Below, piece by piece: positions 18,164 through 27,534 of a stretch of 64,000 nt of DNA. Every line of letters begins with the position of its first letter. Position 1 is the first letter of the stretch. The notes beneath the pieces were generated by a model. It was not told the origin of the DNA and made no database searches. It saw nothing but the letters and a program-made list of their open reading frames with translations. The position numbers and the translations under genes were made by a program. Source of the stretch: an uncultured Clostridia bacterium (GTDB lineage: Bacteria > Bacillota > Clostridia > Christensenellales > CAG-138); contig CALVLD010000001.1 of assembly GCA_944336475.1 (NCBI GenBank), forward strand, positions 1 through 64,000, given 5' to 3'.

Positions 18164-19105
18164 TCAGCCCTCTCGAAGCTCCTGTGCAATCTGTGAGATT
18201 TTCCCCAAACGGTAGTTTACGGCAGAACGGCCTATACCGACAGCATCGGCAAGCTCGGAAAGAGTCATCTCCGGATTGTTGATTCGTGCCTCTGCAATTA
18301 CGGCAAGAGACTCGGGCAGCGAGTCTATGCCCTTGATACGGCATATGAGCCTTATATCCTCACACTGGCGTGCGGAGGTTTTTGCAGTCTTTTCCATATT
18401 TGAGGTGATGCAGTTTACGCTTCGGTTACTCTCGTTCCTGATCTCCCGTATCATCCTCTGCTCTCCGACAGCAAGCACCGCTTCGCTTGCGCCGATGTAT
18501 GCGAGAAAGCCCTCCACCGCATCACCGTCCTTGACGTAGAGTACATATGCAGACTTTCGCACGGATGACTTCATGCTTATTCCGTAGGGCAGAAGCAGCC
18601 CTCTTATTGCATCGGACAACATTCGGCTGCGGCAGACAAGCTCCGCATGGCAGCCCTTCTGTGGATTTGATACCGAACCGCATGCCAAAAAAACCCCTCT
18701 TACGAATGCCTTTTGTGCATGCTCACTGTCAATGCTCTCAGGTATTGTGGGCGTGAGGCTGCGCTCGCCCGACTCATCTGTAGAAATAAGCCCCGTGTCC
18801 TCCATAAATGCATCTATACCATCGCCGAATACGGTGAGCTCGACATTTTTTGCTCGGAGCCGCTCATGTTCCGTAACGGAAAGCTCCATGCTGAGATTGT
18901 AATACTGCTTTATCAGCCTTGCCGCAAAATCAACTGCAGAGCGGCTCTCGCTAACATAGCGCACGCCCCAACTCCTTGTTGAAGGCACAAACTTTAACGA
19001 TGCGATCGCAACAGTAAAGCCTGCGAGAAGCGCCTTTGCATCCGGCTCCCTTTTCAATCTGACCCTTGTCAGCTCATCCTTCACCTTTCCGGCAAATGAG
19101 ATCAC
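18164..19105 (-). CDS. whiA: DNA-binding regulator WhiA
   Basis: 313 residues. An N-terminal LAGLIDADG-homing-endonuclease-like fold (residues about 20-210, without nuclease residues) is followed by the conserved C-terminal helix-turn-helix with GIGRSAVNYRLGKI. WhiA links cell division and chromosome segregation in Bacillus and controls sporulation genes in Streptomyces. It overlaps rapZ by 4 bp. In most Firmicutes yvcK separates rapZ and whiA; here it is missing from the cluster. Confidence 0.96.
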   Translation of the reverse strand: MISFAGKVKDELTRVRLKREPDAKALLAGFTVAIASLKFVPSTRSWGVRYVSESRSAVDFAARLIKQYYNLSMELSVTEHERLRAKNVELTVFGDGIDAFMEDTGLISTDESGERSLTPTIPESIDSEHAQKAFVRGVFLACGSVSNPQKGCHAELVCRSRMLSDAIRGLLLPYGISMKSSVRKSAYVLYVKDGDAVEGFLAYIGASEAVLAVGEQRMIREIRNESNRSVNCITSNMEKTAKTSARQCEDIRLICRIKGIDSLPESLAVIAEARINNPEMTLSELADAVGIGRSAVNYRLGKISQIAQELREG

Positions 19106-19977
19106 GAATTAAACCTCGAAGTTATGTCGTTTGCCTCATAAATCAAGTCACGATGCTCGATCGTGGCCGGGCAGAATGACCGCATCCTTTCAAACAGAGC
19201 TTCTGCCATAGCGACAGACCGATGCCTGCCGCCGGTACATCCGAATGCAACTATAAGCCTGCGCTTGCCCTCGCCCATGTATGCAGGTATGAGCATCTTC
19301 AAACTCTCCGTGATCGAATCAAGGTGCGCTCTCACGTTTGCATCGGCAAAGACATAATCCCTAACGGGCTCATCTTTCCCTGAAAGATTCCGCAGTGACG
19401 TCTCATAAAACGGGTTTGCGGTGTAGCGCATATCCATAACGATGTCGGCATTTCTCGGAATGCCTCGCTTGTATCCAAAGCTTGTTATCTTCAGCCTGAA
19501 CGGCATTGCGCCGCCGGAAGACAGCATGCTCTCAAGCTCCTGTTGAAGCTCCCTCGGCTTCATGTCGGTGGTGTCAATTATGTAGTTCGCCCTCTCCTTC
19601 AGCGAATTGAGCAGTTCACGTTCGATGAGTATGCCTGCAGCAGCGTCCTCGTGCATGGGATGTCTGCGCCTTGTCTCCCCATATCGCCTCTGAAGCACTT
19701 CATTGGAGCAGTCGAGAAACAGCATCTCGTATGGCTCCTTCAAAGCCTCTGCCGCCTGGAGCAGCCTGTCGGAGCTGTGGCGAAACACGGAAGTACGGCT
19801 GTCTATTGCAAGAGCGACCCTCTCGATATGCGGCTCGGTCTCCCTGCACAGTTCAACAAAGCTGCTCAGCAGATCGCAAGGCAGATTGTCAACGCAGAGA
19901 TAACCCATGTCCTCAAGAGCACGGAGTGCGTTGGACTTCCCTGCGCCCGACATACCGGTAACTATCAAAATGTACAT
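19102..19977 (-). CDS. rapZ: RNase adapter / nucleotide-binding protein RapZ (YvcJ)
   Basis: 291 residues. Walker A GMSGAGKSNALRALED at the N-terminus; C-terminal domain with GCTGGRHRSVAMAEAL, the ligand-sensing part that in E. coli binds glucosamine 6-phosphate and steers RNase E to sRNA GlmZ. In Firmicutes (YvcJ) it binds and hydrolyses nucleotides and its role is less defined. Located 29 bp after murB and overlapping whiA, the conserved cell-envelope and division cluster. Confidence 0.95.
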   Translation of the reverse strand: MYILIVTGMSGAGKSNALRALEDMGYLCVDNLPCDLLSSFVELCRETEPHIERVALAIDSRTSVFRHSSDRLLQAAEALKEPYEMLFLDCSNEVLQRRYGETRRRHPMHEDAAAGILIERELLNSLKERANYIIDTTDMKPRELQQELESMLSSGGAMPFRLKITSFGYKRGIPRNADIVMDMRYTANPFYETSLRNLSGKDEPVRDYVFADANVRAHLDSITESLKMLIPAYMGEGKRRLIVAFGCTGGRHRSVAMAEALFERMRSFCPATIEHRDLIYEANDITSRFNS

Positions 19978-20006
19978 TTAGACACCGCCTTTCCGTATAT
20001 GGGCAG

Positions 20007-20900
20007 TTATCCCAGTATCTTCACCTCGGGCTCAAGCTCAACCCCGAATTTCTTCAAAACTTCTTCACGAACAATGTCGATCAGGCGCACAACGTCATCA
20101 AATGTTGCGCCTCCCCTGTTGACGATGAATCCTGCGTGTTTGGTTGAAACGCAGGCTCCACCTACGCTTCGCCCCTTCAATCCGGCGCCTTCAATAAGCG
20201 CGCCGGCATAGTACCCTTCTGGGCGCTTAAACGTGCTTCCTGCAGACGGAAGGTTGATAGGCTGTTTATCCTTGCGGCGTGCCGTAAATTCCTCCATCCT
20301 GAAGCGTGCAAAACCGTCGTCTGGCTCAAGCTCGATCATCGCAGAAAACGTTATCATGTCGGGGTATGCAAATCTGGAGCGACGATAGCCCATATCACTA
20401 TCGGCAACGCAAAGGGATTCGACCCTATCGCCTATCAGTACGGTGACGCTTCTTAGGCGCTGCTTCATCTCTCCCCCATATGCGCCTGCATTCATGGCGA
20501 TACCGCCACCGACGGTGCCGGGGATTCCCGACGCCCACTCCAGCCCCATAAGACCGCAGTTAACGGCTGTCTTGGCAACCGTTGAAAGCAGCGCTCCGCA
20601 TCCAACAACGGCCGTTCTGCCTGAGAATTTTATAGTGGAAAGGCCTCTGCCGATCCTAACAAAAAGCGCATCTATCCCCCTGTCCGATATGAGCATATTG
20701 CTACCGTTGCCCAAAATATATACCGGGTAGTCATTCTCCCTTGCAGCATTTATCGCTGATACGACTGCCTCAACAGAATCCGCTTCCATAAACAGACTCA
20801 GTGCGCCGCCTATGCGGAAGCTCGTGCAGTCGCAACCGCAAACATCGGTTCTTATGCAGTATTTTGATAGCCTTGAGGCAACTGCGTCCTTTTTTAGCAT
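20007..20900 (-). CDS. murB: UDP-N-acetylenolpyruvoylglucosamine reductase
   Basis: 297 residues. FAD-binding PCMH fold with YILGNGSNMLISDRG and GIPGTVGGGIAMNAGAYGGE; the substrate domain carries the catalytic serine in LPSAGSTFKRPEG and a C-terminal glutamate. It reduces enolpyruvyl-UDP-GlcNAc to UDP-MurNAc in peptidoglycan synthesis. ATG at 20900 chosen because GGGG lies five bases before it; a GTG two codons earlier overlaps that site. First gene of the operon murB-rapZ-whiA-dnaE-pfkA. Confidence 0.96.
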   Translation of the reverse strand: MLKKDAVASRLSKYCIRTDVCGCDCTSFRIGGALSLFMEADSVEAVVSAINAARENDYPVYILGNGSNMLISDRGIDALFVRIGRGLSTIKFSGRTAVVGCGALLSTVAKTAVNCGLMGLEWASGIPGTVGGGIAMNAGAYGGEMKQRLRSVTVLIGDRVESLCVADSDMGYRRSRFAYPDMITFSAMIELEPDDGFARFRMEEFTARRKDKQPINLPSAGSTFKRPEGYYAGALIEGAGLKGRSVGGACVSTKHAGFIVNRGGATFDDVVRLIDIVREEVLKKFGVELEPEVKILG

Positions 20901-20952
20901 ACACACCCCACAGTTATTTCAATGCACAGACACATGCCCACTATGAATGCCT

Positions 20953-20981
20953 ATTGTACAATAGCTGCTAAATTTTTTCAA
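20953..20981 (-). promoter_or_regulatory. murB operon promoter
   Basis: On the minus strand -35 TTGAAA (20976-20981), 17-bp spacer, -10 TACAAT (20953-20958), about 50 bp before the murB start. Near-consensus sigma-A promoter. Confidence 0.75.
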
Positions 20982-21014
20982 TATTCAACCGGGCAGTCCA
21001 AATGGGTCAGAGTA

Positions 21015-22100
21015 TCAATCGTAGTAGACCAGGTTTGAAAACCAGTCATTCGGATGGGAGCCGTTCAGCAGTATCCCCCCATTTCCGTCCGGCATGATGG
21101 TCAACCTCCCTATCCTGCCGTCGGTCATGGCGAATTCGATATAGGTACTCATATCAGTACTCGTGGGATAGAGACAATCGCCCACATTCAGGAAGCCTGC
21201 AATATTGTCGGTTCCTTCATCTGAAATGAACTCGGCAAGCATTACATTGGAAACGATGCAGACTCTGCCGTCCGTGTTATAAACAGTCCACACGTCATCC
21301 GTCTGCACGAGCCTGAACTCATCAGCGGCGAACCCAAACCTGCCTACCGATGGCCAGGTACCCAGAAGGTCGAGATGTCGTCCCACAAGCAAAGCTCCGC
21401 CAGAGTCAAGTCCCTCAATCCAGCCGTCGATAGCGCTTTCAATCAATCCGTCAGAATCACCGTTGAGTCTGAACGCATGTATCCGGTGATCGTATTCACC
21501 GACTCCGCAACAAACCAGAAGCTCTACTCGCCCATCGCCACTGTTGAAGTTGTGCAGCAGAGCCTTTGAAAAGCTCTCAGCGGTAAATGCCGCCTCAAGC
21601 ATTGTCTCCGTTGCGCCGACCATGACCATGACCCTGCAAGTATATGTATAACCGCCGACGTATTCAAAGATGATCTCGATCCTTTCGGAAGCCCCATCAA
21701 AATCCATATCGCAGTATACCGAAGCAGAGTCATCGAACCAAACGGTATCTGAAGGAGGATCCGGTGTAGGAGTGGGCGCAGAAGTGGATGTGGTAGTCGG
21801 CGCCGGAGTGTCCGACGATAAGGTGGTGTGTGCAGCCGTTTCGGTAGCCGTCGGGCTGTTTTGCGCACCATTGGATGAGGTCGAAGCAGGTGTAGGACTC
21901 GGCGCTCCATCGGTTGGGTTTGCCGAAGCTCCGCTCGGCTCTGCTTCGCCCGTTGCAGTGGGTGCCGAGCTTGCGGATGCAATGTGCTCAGTGGGGCCCA
22001 CATCATCCTGATGATTGTGCGAGCAGGCACACGCAACCGACAGAAGCGCTATTGCGCATATGATGGCGGCGATCTGTTTGAATGTTTTGGTAGAGGCCAT
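21015..22100 (-). CDS. Putative lipoprotein with Ser/Thr/Pro linker
   Basis: 361 residues. Signal peptide (MASTKTFKQIAAIICAIALL) ending in SVACAC, where Cys24 or Cys26 would take the lipid. Residues about 30-120 are almost only Ser, Thr, Pro, Ala and Gly, a flexible surface linker. The remaining 240 residues form an acidic beta-rich domain starting WFDDSASVYCDMDFDGASERIEI, a type common in Clostridia lipoproteins that read out as FG-GAP-like or VCBS-like strands. No enzyme motif seen. GGAGGTGCCTCT precedes the ATG. Monocistronic, divergent from the acyltransferase. Confidence 0.8.
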   Translation of the reverse strand: MASTKTFKQIAAIICAIALLSVACACSHNHQDDVGPTEHIASASSAPTATGEAEPSGASANPTDGAPSPTPASTSSNGAQNSPTATETAAHTTLSSDTPAPTTTSTSAPTPTPDPPSDTVWFDDSASVYCDMDFDGASERIEIIFEYVGGYTYTCRVMVMVGATETMLEAAFTAESFSKALLHNFNSGDGRVELLVCCGVGEYDHRIHAFRLNGDSDGLIESAIDGWIEGLDSGGALLVGRHLDLLGTWPSVGRFGFAADEFRLVQTDDVWTVYNTDGRVCIVSNVMLAEFISDEGTDNIAGFLNVGDCLYPTSTDMSTYIEFAMTDGRIGRLTIMPDGNGGILLNGSHPNDWFSNLVYYD

Positions 22101-22197
22101 AGAGGCACCTCCTGCTCAAGTGTACCTCAATTATAATACCTGGTTATGTGGGCAGTCAAGCATGGCCACATTATTTGGCTTGTTCATCGGCTCTGTA

Positions 22198-22236
22198 TTT
22201 ACTTTTTATGGGCTCTGTGATATGATTTGGTATCAC
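22198..22236 (+). promoter_or_regulatory. Acyltransferase promoter with inverted repeat over the -10
   Basis: -35 TTTACT (22198-22203), 17-bp spacer, -10 TATGAT (22221-22226). GTGATA (22217-22222) and TATCAC (22231-22236) form a perfect 6-bp inverted repeat with 8-bp spacing across the -10, a possible operator. Confidence 0.55.
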
Positions 22237-22260
22237 AATGTAAGTTTGGGAGTGTGCGTC

Positions 22261-23619
22261 ATGGAAGTTAAGCCCCTTAATATTGATGCCGGTTCAAAGC
22301 ATGGTATCGATCCAAAGCATATCGACGTGCTCGATGGCATTCGCGCCATTAGCGTGATAATTGTGTTGATATTTCACTTCTGGCAGCAGACATGGATCAG
22401 CCCCTCCTTCGACACCCCATGGCTTGAGTGGCTCGGCATATCCCGTTTTGATTACACGGCATGGGCTCGTGCAGGGTATCTTTTTGTTGACATGATGGTT
22501 CTGATAAGCGGTTTTCTCCTTTTCCTTCCCGTTGCAAGGAACATAATCTATGGCGAACCGCTGCAGAGCTTCAAACTCTACTACAAAAAGCGCGCCATAA
22601 GGATACTGCCCAGCTACCTCCTCTGCATTTTGGTCTGCGCCATTTTGGAGATCTGTGAAGGCAGCTTCATTACCTCCGCCGGCACGTTTAACTACCGTCT
22701 GTTCTTTAAGGATCTGCTCACCCACCTGACATTTACGCAGACCTTATTCCAGGACACCTATATCGCCACGAGATTCAATGTCGTCCTTTGGACTGTTGCG
22801 ATAGAAGTCTGGTTCTATGTCATATTCCCCCTTGTCGCTATGTTTGCCTCCCGCTGGAAGTCTGACAAGGGCGGCGCTGCGTCCTCCGCAATAATGCGCA
22901 CTGTCGCACTGGCGGTCGTATTCATAGGCATATCGCACGCATATATATATCGGTTTGCAATGGACTATGAAAACCTTTCGATGGTAATAAACCAATTCCC
23001 GGCTTTTCTCGGATGCTATGCTGTCGGCATACTCGGGTCGCTGGCATATGTGGCGATGGCAAAGTATCTTAGGCGCAGCAGCAACATGAGTATAGTCGCA
23101 ACCGCTCTGTCGCTGACATTCATATTCCTAATCGACTACCTTGTACGGGATTGTGCGTCGTCCGAGCATGCACAGATCTGGCAGATAACGGAGCGGCTGA
23201 AGCTCTGCACGGTATTCATGTGCTTCATACTCTCCACCGCTCTTTCCGCAAAGTGGTACAGATGGATATTCTCAAACCGCTTTATGCGATACCTTTCGGC
23301 TATATCATTCAACCTTTACATATGGCACCAATGGCTTGCCGTAAAATTCAAATATGTCTGGCGCATTCCGGCGTGGACGGGTAGCACTCCACCGAATCAG
23401 TTATACAGTCAGGCGGTCGTATCTGCGCAGAACGATTCATACCTGCAGTGGATGAGAGAGTATGCTCTGGTCATTACCGTTGCTTCATTCCTTGTCGCAA
23501 CGGTCGTAACATATCTGTTTGAAAGGCCGATAGCAGATCTGTTGAACGGACGTCCCAGCATATACAATGGGAAGTTGAAAGCTCTCGTTAACAAGCGCAG
23601 GTCCAAGCAGGTCAACTGA
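22261..23619 (+). CDS. Membrane acyltransferase (acyltransferase 3 / OafA family)
   Basis: 452 residues from the ATG after TTGGGAGTGTGCGTC. The start of the family domain is clear: HIDVLDGIRAISVIIVLIFHFWQQTW, with the conserved Arg and His that belong to the membrane-embedded active site. About ten membrane helices follow, with VLWTVAIEVWFYVIFPL, another family hallmark. These enzymes O-acylate cell-surface polysaccharides, peptidoglycan or secreted compounds. The basic C-terminus is cytoplasmic. There is no polysaccharide cluster next to it, so the substrate is unknown. Confidence 0.9.
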   Translation: MEVKPLNIDAGSKHGIDPKHIDVLDGIRAISVIIVLIFHFWQQTWISPSFDTPWLEWLGISRFDYTAWARAGYLFVDMMVLISGFLLFLPVARNIIYGEPLQSFKLYYKKRAIRILPSYLLCILVCAILEICEGSFITSAGTFNYRLFFKDLLTHLTFTQTLFQDTYIATRFNVVLWTVAIEVWFYVIFPLVAMFASRWKSDKGGAASSAIMRTVALAVVFIGISHAYIYRFAMDYENLSMVINQFPAFLGCYAVGILGSLAYVAMAKYLRRSSNMSIVATALSLTFIFLIDYLVRDCASSEHAQIWQITERLKLCTVFMCFILSTALSAKWYRWIFSNRFMRYLSAISFNLYIWHQWLAVKFKYVWRIPAWTGSTPPNQLYSQAVVSAQNDSYLQWMREYALVITVASFLVATVVTYLFERPIADLLNGRPSIYNGKLKALVNKRRSKQVN

Positions 23620-23641
23620 GCCTTATCAGGAAGTTTAGCAT

Positions 23642-23670
23642 CAGGGCATCGCGCTTTATGTGATGCCCTG
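23642..23670. terminator. Hairpin between convergent genes
   Basis: Perfect 9-bp stem CAGGGCATC/GATGCCCTG with an 11-nt loop, midway between the acyltransferase and glycerate kinase stops. Tails are only weakly T-rich on either strand. Confidence 0.6.
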
Positions 23671-23677
23671 GGCTGGT

Positions 23678-25237
23678 TTAACCTAACATATCCTTCAGGG
23701 TCTCGGCCGTCAGTCTTGCGCCCTCTTTCAATTTTTCATCACAGCCTTCGAGCTCATCATTATTCGCATCACTGCAGTAGATGGTCTTTGATGAGAGCTG
23801 TTCAATTTCCTCCGCTCCGTCGCCTCTGCAGCCGGCAAGAATCAAAGCGGGCACGTTCGCTCCACAAGCCCTTTTTAGCACCATTCCAACAAGCTTGCCG
23901 TTTGCACTTGTAGAATCAAGCCTGCCTTCTCCCGTTATCACTGCGGATGCACTGCCTATTCGGCCATTAAAATCAATGATGTCAAGTATGGCCTCCGCAC
24001 CGCTTGCATACTCCGCCGACAAAAGCGCAAACAGCATTGCGCCCATTCCACCCGCCGCTCCGGCACCGCACATATTGCCGATCTGCTTGCCAGAGTACTC
24101 CTCCAGGAGCCTTTCCATATTCAGCATGCCATCTTCCAATGTGGCAAGCGTCTCTGCGTCTGCGCCCTTCTGGGGGCCGTATACATATGTTGCGCCGTTC
24201 TCGCCGCAGAGTGGGTTTACTACATCGCACATTACAGTATAATGCGCCTCCATGACGCATTTGGGAACTTCGGATGCGTTGATCGTGACAATGTCCTTCA
24301 TGCATTCGGCGCTTGTGACCGCATTCCCTTCGGCATCCAGCAGCTTAAAGCCGAGAGCAGCCGCCATGCCTATTCCGCAGTCGTTCGTTGCCGTGCCGCC
24401 AAGCCCGATGTATATCTGCTTAACACCCTCGCTTGCTGCATGAAGTATCATCTCGCCCACGCCATAACTTGTTGCATGCCGTATATCTCTATTATCAGGA
24501 GCTATCTTACCCAAGCCCACAGCTTGAGCCGATTCTATTATCGCCTTGCTTCCATCGATCACGAGATATGAGGCCTCGGTTTTTTCACCGATCGCATTTG
24601 TGAGAAGCATGGGCCTACGGCGACAGAGGACAGCCCGTTCCACCGCATCCAAAGTCCCCTCTCCCCCGTCTGCTGCGGGGAGTGGGCAGATGTCTGCTGT
24701 TGGGATGGCATCCAATACGACTTCGGAAAGAATGTCGGTAACATGGGTTGCGCTGAAAGTCCCCTTAAAACTGTCAGGCACTATTATGATTTGTCGAGCA
24801 GCAGCTTGCGGCTTGCGATCCTTATCGGGTGTTCCAAACACTATCCCGTCGGTTTGAACGGCAGATGTGCCGTCAATGAGCTTGCCTTCGCCATCAACTC
24901 TTCCAAAAAAGTCCATGTCCTTAAAATCACGCACGACATTGTTCTGTATGTAGGGGGCGCGTCGCTCCATCATTGCTCGTAGCCGTGCATCATTGTTTAC
25001 TGCGCGAAACAGTCTGCGCATCTGCTTGAGGGATCCGTTCATTATCAGAATAGTGTACACGCCTTCCGCATCGGTTTGGAAGATTTTGCTTGCTCCGCCG
25101 TAAACATGCAGGCCTGCGGCCGTTTTCCCGGATACCACATGTGAGAGCTCACTTAACAGTTCCTTAACCGCTTGAGCGGTGATGGGCTTTGAATAAAAGT
25201 TGAATCTTATCCCAAGGGCAAATCTTGCTATTTTCAT
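23678..25237 (-). CDS. Glycerate kinase with an extra N-terminal domain
   Basis: 519 residues. From about 147 (IIIVPDSFKGTFSA) to the end it is a full type-II glycerate kinase (GarK/GlxK family): GLGGTATNDCGIGMAAALGF, NPLCGENGATYVYGPQKGA and GEGRLDSTSANGK are all present; it phosphorylates glycerate with ATP. Residues 1-146 are not part of this family, which normally is about 375 residues long. The extension starts [18 protein letters not shown] and has mixed alpha/beta character, with no motif I recognise. The ATG overlaps the stop of the Clp gene (ATGA), so translation is coupled. The open frame is continuous and GGAAAGACAG precedes the start, so the extension is probably real. Confidence 0.88.
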   Translation of the reverse strand: MKIARFALGIRFNFYSKPITAQAVKELLSELSHVVSGKTAAGLHVYGGASKIFQTDAEGVYTILIMNGSLKQMRRLFRAVNNDARLRAMMERRAPYIQNNVVRDFKDMDFFGRVDGEGKLIDGTSAVQTDGIVFGTPDKDRKPQAAARQIIIVPDSFKGTFSATHVTDILSEVVLDAIPTADICPLPAADGGEGTLDAVERAVLCRRRPMLLTNAIGEKTEASYLVIDGSKAIIESAQAVGLGKIAPDNRDIRHATSYGVGEMILHAASEGVKQIYIGLGGTATNDCGIGMAAALGFKLLDAEGNAVTSAECMKDIVTINASEVPKCVMEAHYTVMCDVVNPLCGENGATYVYGPQKGADAETLATLEDGMLNMERLLEEYSGKQIGNMCGAGAAGGMGAMLFALLSAEYASGAEAILDIIDFNGRIGSASAVITGEGRLDSTSANGKLVGMVLKRACGANVPALILAGCRGDGAEEIEQLSSKTIYCSDANNDELEGCDEKLKEGARLTAETLKDMLG

Positions 25238-27507
25238 CTGTCTTTCCTTTCGAATTTGAATTGACCGTTCTGATATTCACAGACAGCGGGCAAGCGCCGC
25301 TGTACGGTTCCCTCCGATTGCGCCATTTTTACAGCATATGCTATATCCGCCCAGACGGCGTCCCTTATGCGCTGCGGCTCGTATCTGGCAATCTCAACGG
25401 TTCTGTCAACTACAGTGTCGTCGAATACGACATCGAATCCGTTTTCGGCAATGCGTTCCGAAAGACGCTTGAGTTCATTTTGGGCGATCATAGCTAAGGC
25501 ATTCAGCGAAAGCTCCTCAAATGGTATTACTGCATCTGCACGTTCGCTGATGTCGCCCATAAGCCGTCTGTACGCCGCCTTCGCTATCGAGCCATCATCC
25601 GCAGTCCCAAAGCCGAGCTTTTTGCCCTTCTCAACGGTAAGCGACATAATTATCACGCAGTTCCGGAAGTTGATGCTGCGCCCTCGGCCATCCTCGGCAC
25701 GCCCTTCGGAGAGTATCCGCCCAAACAGTGCTTGAGCGTCACGGCTGAGCTCGTCGGCATCCCTGACATATATTACGGAGAACGGGTGCAGTCTCACATA
25801 TTCGGAGAGCGTACCGCCCTTCTCAGAGTCCTTGTAGCCTACTGGCACGCCCATGAGCCGGTTTAGCGCCATCTCATCGGAATGCTCTGCTCCGTTTATC
25901 CGCATTATGCAGGAGTTGAAGAAAAGCCTTGCTATCTCGTTTGCAAGCGTTGTTCTCCCAACATTCTCCCGGCCCGTCAGAATGAGCGAGCACAGCGGCC
26001 TGCCGCCATATTCAAATCCGGCAGAGGCCATTTTCAATGCGGAGATTACCCGTGCCAGAGCCTCATCCTGACCAAAGACTTTGATATCTTTTTGCAGCTC
26101 ATCAAGCCCTGTGATAACGGCTCCGCTTGCCGAAATATTCGGCACTCCGGTCAGGTCGCTCACAACTTGAGCAACATCATCTGTGCTTACGGTTATCCGT
26201 CCGCTCTGACATTTTTTGCCGTAAAGCCTTGCACGGGCTGCAGCCTCATCGATTAGGTCTATCGCCTTGTCCGGCAGACGCCTGTCTGTGATATAGCGAA
26301 CCGAGAGCTCAACGGCGGCATGTATGGCAGCTTCATCGAATGTGACATTGTGGTGAGCCTCGTAACGGCCTATCAACCCTTTTAGTATCTCAATGGTCTG
26401 CTTTTTGGTTGGCTCGCTCACAAGAATAGGTGAGAAGCGTCTTTCAAGTGCAGCGTCCTTTTCTATGTAGCTGCGATACTCATCGACGGTGGTTGCACCG
26501 ATCACCTTAAACTCACCCCGGGCGAGTGCAGGCTTTAATATGTTTGCGGCATCCAGGCTGCCCTCTCCGGCACCTGCGCCGACTATGGTATGTATCTCAT
26601 CGATGAACAGTATGGTTGACGGCTCTGCGATGAGTTCATCGACTACCGTATGCAGCCTTTCCTCAAACTCGCCCCTATAGCGTGTACCGGCAAGCATTGC
26701 CGAGATATCAAGGGACAGTATCCTGCTGCCCAGGAGTGCATCCGGTGCGTCTCCCTCGTACAGACGAAGCGCAAGCCCTTCTACTATTGCCGATTTGCCC
26801 ACGCCTGGTTCGCCTATGAGCACCGGGTTGTTCTTGTTCCTGCGGCATAGCGTCTGCATCAGCCTTCCTATCTCTGCATCCCTGCCGATGACCGGGTCTA
26901 TCCCGCCCTGCGCCGCAAGCTCTGTAAGACTTCTTGAATAACCGTCGAGCACAGGAGTGTTGGCAGGCCGGACGGCAGCACTCCGACTCTTTACATAGCA
27001 CTCATCGCCGTTGTTGCCGATATGCAGGTATGTCCTTATCTCCGTGTCCGCTGTACAGTTTTCGGCAGTAGGCTGCTGGGCTGCCCCGTGTATGAGCGCA
27101 TCTTTGAGCTCCGAAACGCCGGAACACAGTGAATCAACTATTCTGGCACCCATGCAGTCACGCTCCCTAAGTACGGACAGCAGTATGTGGTTGGAATCGA
27201 TGAGGCTTTCCCCAAATGACTTGGCCTCATACAACGAGAGTTCGAGTATGCGTTTTACAGATTGTGTATAGCCGAAGCTGTCTGTGAAGCGTGTGCGTCC
27301 GCTATCGATAACAGTGTCTACATACGGAAGAGCCGCTTCATAGGTGACTCCGTATCGCTTGAGCGTAGCGGAAACACACCCGCCTGCCCGAATTAGCCCG
27401 ATCAGAAGATGCTCGCTGCCGACAAAGCTATGTCCGAGCGTGCGTGCGGCCGCCTGCGCCTCATATAGAGCGGACGATGCGCTCTCTGTGTAGCGTGAGT
27501 TTTCCAT
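25234..27507 (-). CDS. Clp/Hsp100 ATPase with degenerate second ATPase domain
   Basis: 757 residues. Two Clp-N repeats (1-145) are followed by an intact first AAA domain: Walker A GEPGVGKS (232-239), Walker [10 protein letters not shown] (DE 303-304). There is no ClpC/ClpB middle domain, so the layout is ClpA-like. The second AAA domain has lost its key residues: Walker A reads GRENVGRT with Arg518 for Lys, Walker B reads IYVRDADE with Arg582-Asp583 for Asp-Glu, sensor 1 Asn is Thr, and the sensor 2 GAR is missing. A ClpP-docking-type tripeptide LGF (631-633) remains. Probably an unfoldase driven by its first ring only, delivering to ClpP. Coupled to the glycerate kinase gene. Confidence 0.88.
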   Translation of the reverse strand: MENSRYTESASSALYEAQAAARTLGHSFVGSEHLLIGLIRAGGCVSATLKRYGVTYEAALPYVDTVIDSGRTRFTDSFGYTQSVKRILELSLYEAKSFGESLIDSNHILLSVLRERDCMGARIVDSLCSGVSELKDALIHGAAQQPTAENCTADTEIRTYLHIGNNGDECYVKSRSAAVRPANTPVLDGYSRSLTELAAQGGIDPVIGRDAEIGRLMQTLCRRNKNNPVLIGEPGVGKSAIVEGLALRLYEGDAPDALLGSRILSLDISAMLAGTRYRGEFEERLHTVVDELIAEPSTILFIDEIHTIVGAGAGEGSLDAANILKPALARGEFKVIGATTVDEYRSYIEKDAALERRFSPILVSEPTKKQTIEILKGLIGRYEAHHNVTFDEAAIHAAVELSVRYITDRRLPDKAIDLIDEAAARARLYGKKCQSGRITVSTDDVAQVVSDLTGVPNISASGAVITGLDELQKDIKVFGQDEALARVISALKMASAGFEYGGRPLCSLILTGRENVGRTTLANEIARLFFNSCIMRINGAEHSDEMALNRLMGVPVGYKDSEKGGTLSEYVRLHPFSVIYVRDADELSRDAQALFGRILSEGRAEDGRGRSINFRNCVIIMSLTVEKGKKLGFGTADDGSIAKAAYRRLMGDISERADAVIPFEELSLNALAMIAQNELKRLSERIAENGFDVVFDDTVVDRTVEIARYEPQRIRDAVWADIAYAVKMAQSEGTVQRRLPAVCEYQNGQFKFERKDR

Positions 27508-27534
27508 CTGAAATACGTTTTTAGGTGTTGACGA

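Noticed and set aside
18150-18344. N-terminal extension of dnaE by 65 codons
   Set aside because: It overlaps whiA and lacks similarity; the ATG at 18149 has GGGGGAG and gives the canonical PHP start.
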